A stretch of 6,518 bases of DNA from Prevotellaceae bacterium UBA2718 (lineage in GTDB: Bacteria > Bacteroidota > Bacteroidia > Bacteroidales > Bacteroidaceae), in assembly GCA_002353975.1 (NCBI GenBank), contig DEKQ01000146.1, forward strand, positions 6,539 through 13,056, read 5' to 3'. Below the pieces are notes generated by a model. The model saw nothing but the letters and a program-made list of their open reading frames with translations. It did no database searches and was not told the origin of the DNA. Below are positions 1 to 4,268 of the stretch, piece by piece; within the stretch, counting starts at the first letter, position 1, and each line of letters starts with the position of its first letter. A program made the position numbers and the translations under genes.

Positions 1-39
1 GTATTATGGGAACGTATTAATGGGAGGGGGCGTATTTTA
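1..39. repeat. Short imperfect direct repeat at the 3' end of the exonuclease gene, cut by the window edge
   Basis: GTATTATGGGA (1-11) recurs as GTATTAATGGGA (14-25). A third, shorter CGTATTTTA (31-39) ends on the exonuclease stop codon, which is TAA on the minus strand at 37-39. The left end is truncated by the window, so the number of units is unknown. It may be nothing more than low-complexity sequence. Confidence 0.35.
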
Positions 40-897
40 GCTATATGTCTTCTTCGCCTCTCTCAGTCTTATGCGTGTAAGGGCCTGCTTTGTGTCGAGT
101 GTGAAGTCTCCCCCGAGTATCCACGACACATATCCCGGGTCGCGTCGCATTACGTCAACGACGGCCATACCCTTGTACTTTCCGAAGTTGAAGTACTCCT
201 GCTTGCGCTCCTTTCCGTCGGCATCCAGCAGAGGGTTGCCGTCAGGACCTTTGACGGGTCCCCATACCATGCGTCCCGCAAAGTCAACAAACCCTTTTTG
301 GTTACACAGGGCATGCAGGTCATCCATATTGTTGGCCAGCTGCTTCTCGGGGTCCTCTTGCTTGCCTGGAGCATACATGTCCAGCTCGCCCATCAACACC
401 CTGTAGGTAGCTTCCGTGTCGCCCATAGCATTATGCGCCTCATAATCGTCATCCATGTTGCGGCCACAGTAGAACTTATAGGCAGCGGCAAGGTTGCGCT
501 TCTCCATCGTCTTGAAGATGGTGCAGGCATCTATGAGGCGACACTCGGAGAAGTCGAAGCTCACCCCCGCACGCAGAAGTTCGTCTGCCAGCAGAGGGAT
601 GTCGAAATAGTTTGAGTTATATCCCGCAAAATCGCACCCCTCAAAGTCTGCTGCCAGCGTCGGAGCGAGTTGCTTAAACGTCGGAGCATCTGCCACCATC
701 TCGTTGGTGATGTGGGTCAGCTCAGTCACCTCCTTGGGTATGGCCATGCAGGGATTTACGTAATAGTTCTTGCGCACCTCCTCGCCGTCGGGTGTCACTT
801 TGATATAGCTTATCTGTATGATTTTGTCGCGTGCGACATCAAGTCCCGTCGTCTCAAGGTCAAAGATGATGAGGGGCTTTGTCAAATTCAGTTTCAA
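37..897 (-). CDS. DEDDh-family 3'-5' exonuclease (DnaQ-like) with ExoX-like C-terminal domain
   Basis: Predicted 286-residue cytoplasmic 3'-5' DNA exonuclease of the DnaQ/RNase T fold. The metal-binding residues are visible: ExoI FDLETTG at 12-18 (D13, E15), ExoII NYFDIPLL at 97-103 (D99), and ExoIII HNAMGD at 155-160 (H155, D160). The histidine makes it DEDDh type. A second domain from about 233 carries FGKYKG (238-243) and DPGYVSWIL (253-261), the pattern of the ExoX-like C-terminal domain. It lies 124 bp downstream of dnaN on the same strand and is probably co-transcribed, which fits a proofreading or repair role; whether it acts as the polymerase III epsilon activity is inference. The start is TTG: an in-frame TAA lies five codons upstream, and no in-frame ATG occurs before residue 51, which is past ExoI. 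From memory, homologues begin with a similar MKLNL sequence, which supports this TTG. Confidence 0.9.
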   Translation of the reverse strand: MKLNLTKPLIIFDLETTGLDVARDKIIQISYIKVTPDGEEVRKNYYVNPCMAIPKEVTELTHITNEMVADAPTFKQLAPTLAADFEGCDFAGYNSNYFDIPLLADELLRAGVSFDFSECRLIDACTIFKTMEKRNLAAAYKFYCGRNMDDDYEAHNAMGDTEATYRVLMGELDMYAPGKQEDPEKQLANNMDDLHALCNQKGFVDFAGRMVWGPVKGPDGNPLLDADGKERKQEYFNFGKYKGMAVVDVMRRDPGYVSWILGGDFTLDTKQALTRIRLREAKKTYS

Positions 898-918
898 TTC
901 GTCAGGTATTTATTTAGT

Positions 919-962
919 TTGCTCCGCCCTATTGGTTACGTTTGCGCAGCAGAGCGGAGCAA
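919..962. repeat. Inverted repeat (hairpin) between dnaN and the exonuclease gene
   Basis: TTGCTCCGC (919-927) pairs perfectly with GCGGAGCAA (954-962). After one mismatch, two further pairs extend the stem to about 12 bp with a 20-base loop. In the direction of transcription (minus strand) no U-run follows, so a classical intrinsic terminator is unlikely. An RNA processing site or a partial attenuator separating dnaN from the exonuclease is possible. Confidence 0.6.
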
Positions 963-963
963 T

Positions 964-1019
964 AATTTGTTAATTCGCTAATTCGTTAACTTGTCAATTC
1001 GTAAATTTGTCAATTCGCC
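964..1019. repeat. 8-bp tandem repeat, seven contiguous units (AATTYGTY)
   Basis: Seven head-to-tail octamers in exact register: AATTTGTT, AATTCGCT, AATTCGTT, AACTTGTC, AATTCGTA, AATTTGTC, AATTCGCC. An eighth, decayed octamer, AGTTAGTC (1020-1027), includes the dnaN stop codon (minus-strand TAA, 1022-1024). The AATT half is nearly invariant and the other half varies. An isolated AATTCGTC (896-903) overlaps the TTG start codon of the exonuclease. It is AT-rich, does not encode a protein, and has no known function that I recognise. Confidence 0.85.
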
Positions 1020-1021
1020 AG

Positions 1022-2146
1022 TTAGTCATTAATCAGCATAGGCATGATGAGCATCAGCACATCCTCGCCGTCTGGCTGCTCTGCGGGGCGTATCACGCCA
1101 GCCCGGCTTGGGTCGCCAAGTTCTATGATTACCTCGTCGCTGTTCAGGTTGTTCAGTATATCTACCAGCACGGAGCCCTTGAAACCTATTGTCATAGGAA
1201 CGCCGCCGTATTCGCATACCACATCTTCCTTCGCCTCTGTTGAGAAGTCGATGTCCTGGGCATTCAGCTCCATGTTGTTCTGCGTCATGCGTATCTTAAC
1301 CAGCATAGTGCTCTCGCTTGCGAAGTGCAGCACGCGGCGCAGGGCGTTGATCAGGCCCTTGCGGTCAATGGTTACGATGTTAGGATTGTCTGACGGGATA
1401 ACCGAAGCATAGTTAGGATAGCGTCCCTCGATGAGGCGGCAGAGCAGCATACCGTCAGGGAACTGTATCTCTGCGTTCTGCGTGTCAAACTTTATTATCA
1501 CCGGCGTCTCGTCATCGAGTGACAGCACGTTGCGCAGCAGTCCTGCGGGCTTCTTTGGCAGAATGAATGACGCGCTGACCTCTGACTTTGAAGTCAATAT
1601 CATGTTGCGCACCATCTTGTGACCGTCGCTCGCCACGATGTTAAGCGCATCCTCGCGCAGGTCAAAGAAAATTCCGTTCATTACCATTCGCAGTTCCTCG
1701 TTGGCTGTGGCAAACAATGTGCGCTGTATGTTCTCTGCTATTCTTCCCGCTGTCAGCGTCGTCTCTGTATATCCTCCCTCCAGGGCTTGCATGCGCGGAT
1801 ACTCGTCGGCGCTCTGTGCCGTCAGCTTGAATGAACCGCCCTGATAGCGCACGCGCAGAATGTTCGTATCGTCAATCTCGAATGACAGCGGCTGCTCGGG
1901 AAGGTCCTTCATCGCGTCAAGTATCAGACGGTTTGGAAGGCAGAAAGCACCAGCTCCGTCACACTCGTAAAGCGGCAGCATACACTTCATCAGGTTAGCG
2001 TTGTCACTCGCGGTTACGGTCATCTGCCCGTCGCCGATTTCAAAAAGGAAACAGTCCAGTATGGACAGAGAATTCTTTGAGTTAATAACTTTTGCAAGCG
2101 TACCCAGCTTGCTGGCCAGAGTAGAAGATGATAATGTAAATCTCAT
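1022..2146 (-). CDS. dnaN: DNA polymerase III subunit beta (sliding clamp)
   Basis: A 374-residue protein, full length for a bacterial beta clamp (E. coli 366). It dimerises into a ring around DNA and tethers DNA polymerase III and other DNA-processing enzymes. The three-domain pattern is legible: N-terminal MRFTLSSSTLASKL; SDGHKMVR at 173-180, matching the E. coli TDGHRL segment of the partner-binding pocket; LPKKPAGLLRNVL at 196-208; LIEGRYPNYASVIP at 238-251, matching LVDGRFPDYRRVLP; and a C-terminal MPM (368-370), as in E. coli VVMPMRL. The chain continues four residues beyond MPM (LIND), a short extension relative to E. coli. ATG start at 2146, with a canonical Bacteroidetes promoter about 50 bases upstream. 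It is first gene of a minus-strand pair with the exonuclease and divergent from the DUF3127 gene. No dnaA is visible here, so this is not shown to be the origin region. Confidence 0.98.
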   Translation of the reverse strand: MRFTLSSSTLASKLGTLAKVINSKNSLSILDCFLFEIGDGQMTVTASDNANLMKCMLPLYECDGAGAFCLPNRLILDAMKDLPEQPLSFEIDDTNILRVRYQGGSFKLTAQSADEYPRMQALEGGYTETTLTAGRIAENIQRTLFATANEELRMVMNGIFFDLREDALNIVASDGHKMVRNMILTSKSEVSASFILPKKPAGLLRNVLSLDDETPVIIKFDTQNAEIQFPDGMLLCRLIEGRYPNYASVIPSDNPNIVTIDRKGLINALRRVLHFASESTMLVKIRMTQNNMELNAQDIDFSTEAKEDVVCEYGGVPMTIGFKGSVLVDILNNLNSDEVIIELGDPSRAGVIRPAEQPDGEDVLMLIMPMLIND

Positions 2147-2176
2147 ATCACTTATTATAATAATGTGTAATGTATT

Positions 2177-2198
2177 TGAAGTTGTTTAGATTACTTCA
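2177..2198. promoter_or_regulatory. Short dyad at the predicted dnaN transcription start
   Basis: TGAAGT (2177-2182) and ACTTCA (2193-2198) are perfect 6-bp arms with a 10-bp spacer. They sit just downstream of the dnaN -7 element, where a repressor site would act. A dyad this short can arise by chance, so this is a weak call. Confidence 0.25.
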
Positions 2199-2200
2199 TG

Positions 2201-2231
2201 CAAAAATACAAAAATCCCTTGATATGACAAA
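2201..2231 (-). promoter_or_regulatory. dnaN promoter (Bacteroidetes -33/-7)
   Basis: On the minus strand, TTTG (2231-2228) is followed by a 19-base spacer and then TATTTTTG (2208-2201). This matches the TTTG / TAnnTTTG consensus of the Bacteroidetes primary sigma factor. Transcription would start near 2196 and leave a leader of about 50 bases before the dnaN ATG. Confidence 0.75.
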
Positions 2232-2246
2232 AAAAACATCTAAAAA

Positions 2247-2278
2247 TTTCTCACTTTACAACATTTTTTGTAATTTCG
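2247..2278 (+). promoter_or_regulatory. Probable promoter of the DUF3127 gene
   Basis: TTTC (2247-2250), a 20-base spacer, then TAATTTCG (2271-2278). Each element differs from TTTG / TAnnTTTG at one base. Start would be near 2284, giving a leader of roughly 85 bases. It does not overlap the divergent dnaN promoter, and the two -33 boxes are only about 15 bp apart. Confidence 0.55.
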
Positions 2279-2366
2279 CAGCAGATTTTGCACCCCACGA
2301 CAATGGATGGCGACAATACAAAGTTAATCAGAAACATCATAAACTAAAAACAAAACATAGACTTAA

Positions 2367-2783
2367 ATGGAACTACAAGGAAAAATCATTGCAGCCCTTC
2401 CTGAGCGTAGCGGCACCAGCCAGCGCGGAGAGTGGAAGGTACAGGAATTCGTTCTCGAAACCTTAGACTCCCAGTACCCCCGCAAGATGGTATTCGATGT
2501 ATTCGGAGCCGATCGCCTCCAGCGTTTCAACGTTCAGGTGGGACAGATAGTCAACGTGGCATTCGACATCGATGCACGTGAATATAACGGACGTTGGTAC
2601 AATTCAATTCGTGCCTATGACGTTCGTCAGGTAGATCCCAACGCAGCTCCCGCACCTGCAGCAGCTCCTGTGGCTTCTCCCGTAGCATCGCCCGTACAGG
2701 CTGCCGGCACAGCCTCTGCGCATGCACAGACAGCATCGCCGATTGCCGCAGCAGCCGACGATGGTGACGATCTGCCATTCTAA
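2367..2783 (+). CDS. DUF3127 protein with SSB-like acidic C-terminal tip
   Basis: A 138-residue cytoplasmic protein. Residues 1-88 match the Bacteroidetes family DUF3127 as I remember it: MELQGKIIAALPERSGT, then EWKVQEFVLET (22-32), PRKMVFDVFGADR (38-50) and FDIDAREYNGRWYNSIRAY (66-84). The beta-rich, SSB-like pattern suggests an OB-type fold (inference). A 40-residue Ala/Pro/Ser linker (91-130) follows, then a tip DDGDDLPF (131-138), very like the DDDIPF/DDDLPF tip with which SSB recruits repair and replication enzymes. The order of compact domain, flexible linker and acidic tip is that of SSB, although the core is not a standard SSB domain. It is divergent from dnaN, which supports a role in DNA metabolism. 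The start is ATG in an A-rich, SD-less context (ACTTAAATG). Family assignment is confident; the ssDNA role is inferred. Confidence 0.9.
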   Translation: MELQGKIIAALPERSGTSQRGEWKVQEFVLETLDSQYPRKMVFDVFGADRLQRFNVQVGQIVNVAFDIDAREYNGRWYNSIRAYDVRQVDPNAAPAPAAAPVASPVASPVQAAGTASAHAQTASPIAAAADDGDDLPF

Positions 2784-2833
2784 AGAAACGGCAAACCCGC
2801 CGGGCAGTAAGGCTGACAGAGCCTTGATATTCA

Positions 2834-2850
2834 ACTGCCAAAATGGCAGT
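2834..2850. repeat. Hairpin, copy 1 (possible terminator after the DUF3127 gene)
   Basis: ACTGCCA and TGGCAGT form perfect 7-bp arms around a 3-base AAA loop, about 50 bases after the DUF3127 stop. Position and shape fit transcription termination, but no T-run follows. It resembles the hairpin at 2975-2995: both are preceded by a TCAACT-type flank and followed shortly by AAACAC. Confidence 0.5.
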
Positions 2851-2878
2851 AGCAAACACGTTGATAATCAGCACGTTG

Positions 2879-2917
2879 TAATAGTAGGTCTTTTACCTTG
2901 TGAAAGACCTACTATTA
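2879..2917. repeat. Perfect 15-bp inverted repeat
   Basis: TAATAGTAGGTCTTT (2879-2893) is the exact reverse complement of AAAGACCTACTATTA (2903-2917), with a 9-base loop (TACCTTGTG). The right arm is also the first core of the 22-bp array at 2903-2968, so the array consists of one inverted and three direct copies. RNA from either strand would form a long stem, but neither side has a T-run typical of an intrinsic terminator. Confidence 0.85.
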
Positions 2918-2968
2918 GTGTGTAAAAGACCTGCTATTACCGCCTGAAAGACCTGCTATCAGAACGCA
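2903..2968. repeat. 22-bp array A, three units with 15-bp core
   Basis: Cores AAAGACCTACTATTA (2903-2917), AAAGACCTGCTATTA (2925-2939) and AAAGACCTGCTATCA (2947-2961) start exactly 22 bp apart. They are separated by unrelated 7-bp spacers: GTGTGTA, CCGCCTG, GAACGCA. Constant cores with variable spacers suggest a series of binding sites or RNA elements rather than simple slippage. The period is the same as in the larger array at 3071-3290, but the core sequence is different. Confidence 0.8.
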
Positions 2969-2974
2969 ATATCA

Positions 2975-2995
2975 ACTCTGCCATTTTGGCAGAGT
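2975..2995. repeat. Hairpin, copy 2 (possible terminator for the LytTR transcript)
   Basis: ACTCTGCCA (2975-2983) and TGGCAGAGT (2987-2995) form perfect 9-bp arms with a TTT loop. It is a longer version of the hairpin at 2834-2850. It lies downstream of the LytTR gene on the minus strand and so could end that transcript, but the minus-strand sequence after the stem (TGATATTG) is not a U-run. Confidence 0.5.
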
Positions 2996-3070
2996 AAAAA
3001 CACACTCCAAACTTCCTGTTGCCGATAGCCAATTATACTGTAACCGTTGACCTGCTTTACTGTTGTCGAT

Positions 3071-3290
3071 AAGTAACTTCCCTGTTGGATGTAAGTAACT
3101 TCCCTGTTGGATGTGAGTAACTTCCCTATTGGTTGTAAGTAACTTCCCTGTCGGTTGTAAGTAACTTCCCTGTTGGTTGTAAGTAACTTCCCTGCTGGAT
3201 GTAAGTAACTTCCCTGTTGGATGTAAGTAACTTCCCTGTTGGATGTAAGTAACTTCCCTAATGGTTGTAAGTAACTTCCCTTTTGGCGAT
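3071..3290. repeat. 22-bp array B, ten units with invariant core AGTAACTTCCCT
   Basis: Ten units start at 3071, 3093, 3115, 3137, 3159, 3181, 3203, 3225, 3247 and 3269, exactly 22 bp apart. Nine begin with AAGTAACTTCCCT; the third begins with G instead of A. The 9-bp remainder varies: GTTGGATGT, ATTGGTTGT, GTCGGTTGT, GTTGGTTGT, GCTGGATGT, AATGGTTGT, TTTGGCGAT. The core contains a short dyad, AAGT-A-ACTT. A decayed eleventh unit (3291-3312) covers the LytTR stop codon, and traces in the same register appear at 3049-3070 and 3005-3026. The plus strand carries TAA in every unit, while the minus strand has no stop in any frame of the regular units. Period equals the distance between LytTR half-sites (9-bp sites, 12-13-bp spacers), which makes the neighbouring regulator a candidate ligand (inference). 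Confidence 0.92.
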
Positions 3291-3293
3291 GGC

Positions 3294-4136
3294 TTACTTC
3301 CCTATTGCTTTCCTTATCTGGGAGACGTTGCTTCGTGATACAGGAATGGCTTCGTGGCAATGGCGGACAATGAGTTGCGCGTTGCCGGAATTGGATGTCA
3401 GTTGTTCTACTTGGCTCAGGTTGACGAGGTACGCCCTGTGGCAACGGACGATGGAAGGATAGGCATGAAGCTCGTCCTCCATTTGTCTTGAAGTTGCACG
3501 TAGCATATCTGTGCGTAACTGATTGTCATGCAGATGATAAACTTTAACATAGTTACCGACGGTCTCAATGAAAAGCAGGTCATCAATGTTCAGCGACACT
3601 TTCTCGCTCGTATTGCCGGTAAGGGTCAATGACGGGGCCGAATGGACTTGCGTGGATTGTATCTGTTCGCTCCGAGCCTTTGTTTCCTCCAATTCTGTTG
3701 TCAGGTATCTGCTGCGAAACTTGTAGCGCCAATAGAGCCCGATGTCAAACGAGCAGAACGCTATCACAAGCATGACCTGAAGGAAGCCTTTCAGAGAGAG
3801 CGGGTCGGCAGCGCCGATGCGGGTCATGGGGAAGTGAAGGTATATGCTGATGAGCAAAGCTTCCAACGGGGTGTTGATGAGCTGAAACCAAAGATTTCGC
3901 CGAATGATGTAATCTGCTCCCTTACTGAGCGTTGCAGGCATCCTGATAATATGCTTCATCAGGGCTTCCGTGACATAGCATATTCCAAGCCCAAACACCC
4001 AGATGGCCAAGAGGTGAGCGTAGAGCATCATCCCCATCTCACCTATGCCGAGTGGTTTGAAAACGGCTAAGGCCAGGCAAGTGAATCCTACACTTATGAT
4101 GCGTACGCTGAGGGTTTCTTTGTTTCTGTTGTTCAT
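3294..4136 (-). CDS. Membrane-anchored LytTR-family transcriptional regulator
   Basis: A 280-residue protein with four predicted membrane helices in its N-terminal half (about residues 10-30, 35-59, 82-101 and 116-136 from this start), a charged linker (YLTTELEETKARSEQ), and a C-terminal LytTR DNA-binding domain from about 177. The domain shows VSLNIDDLLFIETVGNYVKV, then HAYPSIVRCHRAYLVNLSQV and IPVSRSNVSQIRKAI. There is no receiver or kinase domain, so this is a one-component membrane regulator whose signal is unknown. I chose ATG at 4136. The ORF can be extended to a TTG at 4169, but a TACTTTTG -7 box (4148-4155) lies inside that extension. It is divergent from the receptor gene at 4269, the usual layout of a regulator and its target. 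Its last codons fall in a decayed unit of the adjacent 22-bp array. Confidence 0.88.
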   Translation of the reverse strand: MNNRNKETLSVRIISVGFTCLALAVFKPLGIGEMGMMLYAHLLAIWVFGLGICYVTEALMKHIIRMPATLSKGADYIIRRNLWFQLINTPLEALLISIYLHFPMTRIGAADPLSLKGFLQVMLVIAFCSFDIGLYWRYKFRSRYLTTELEETKARSEQIQSTQVHSAPSLTLTGNTSEKVSLNIDDLLFIETVGNYVKVYHLHDNQLRTDMLRATSRQMEDELHAYPSIVRCHRAYLVNLSQVEQLTSNSGNAQLIVRHCHEAIPVSRSNVSQIRKAIGK

Positions 4137-4147
4137 AATAAGTGATG

Positions 4148-4155
4148 CAAAAGTA
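4148..4155 (-). promoter_or_regulatory. -7 element of the LytTR gene promoter
   Basis: Minus-strand TACTTTTG (4155-4148) matches the TAnnTTTG consensus. No good TTTG is found 19-21 bases upstream, so the promoter may be weak or activator-dependent. Transcription would begin only a few bases before the ATG at 4136, giving a nearly leaderless message. Confidence 0.45.
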
Positions 4156-4214
4156 ATAAATAAAATCAATATAGCGTGCAGTTCGTCACAAAAACATGCA
4201 GAATATCCCAGAAA

Positions 4215-4246
4215 CTTGTTTATACTGGCCGTTTAGCCTAATTTTG
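4215..4246 (+). promoter_or_regulatory. Promoter of the outer membrane receptor gene
   Basis: CTTG (4215-4218), a 20-base spacer, then TAATTTTG (4239-4246) fit the Bacteroidetes -33/-7 consensus with one mismatch. The start would be near 4251, giving a leader of about 18 A-rich bases before the ATG at 4269, with no Shine-Dalgarno sequence. GCCGTTTAG (4228-4236), inside the spacer, matches 8 of 9 positions of the remembered LytTR half-site consensus. Confidence 0.65.
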
Positions 4247-4268
4247 CAGCCAGAAAAAACTTAAATTA

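Larger units (their letters stand above)
2784..3293. other. 510-bp convergent intergenic region made largely of repeats and hairpins
   Basis: No credible gene is seen between the stop of the DUF3127 gene and the stop of the LytTR gene. It contains, in order: a hairpin (2834-2850), a direct pair CACGTTG (2857-2863 and 2872-2878), a 15-bp inverted repeat (2879-2917), a three-unit 22-bp array (2903-2968), a second hairpin (2975-2995), decayed 22-bp units (3005-3070) and a ten-unit 22-bp array (3071-3290). Because both flanking genes end here, no promoter is needed, so dense repeats are unexpected. A small RNA or 3'-UTR structure is possible but not shown. Confidence 0.8.

Noticed and set aside
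71..406. Plus-strand ORF opposite the exonuclease gene
   Set aside because: It is a shadow of a gene with complete catalytic motifs on the other strand and shows no recognisable domain.
1007..1834. Several plus-strand ORFs opposite dnaN
   Set aside because: They are antisense shadows of a clearly assigned sliding clamp gene.
2284..2366. Riboswitch or structured leader upstream of the DUF3127 gene
   Set aside because: The 85-base leader is A-rich, and I see no strong stem or known aptamer motif.
2551..2874. Cys/Arg-rich minus-strand ORFs opposite the DUF3127 gene
   Set aside because: The composition comes from reading the GC-rich Ala/Pro linker backwards, and no family is recognised.
2903..3290. 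CRISPR array
   Set aside because: Cores of 13-15 bp and spacers of 7-9 bp are far too short, spacers are partly repeated, and no cas gene is present.
2959..3444. 161-codon minus-strand ORF through the 22-bp array, encoding a 22-residue repeated peptide
   Set aside because: It is open only because the repeat has no minus-strand stop in any frame and 22 is not a multiple of 3. It overlaps the LytTR domain coding in a different frame and resembles no protein. A -1 frameshift from the LytTR gene could enter it, but I see no canonical slippery heptamer near the stop.
4137..4169. N-terminal extension of the LytTR protein to a start at 4169
   Set aside because: That start is TTG, the added 11 residues are AT-rich translation, and the -7 box TACTTTTG lies inside the extension. 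ATG at 4136 is better.
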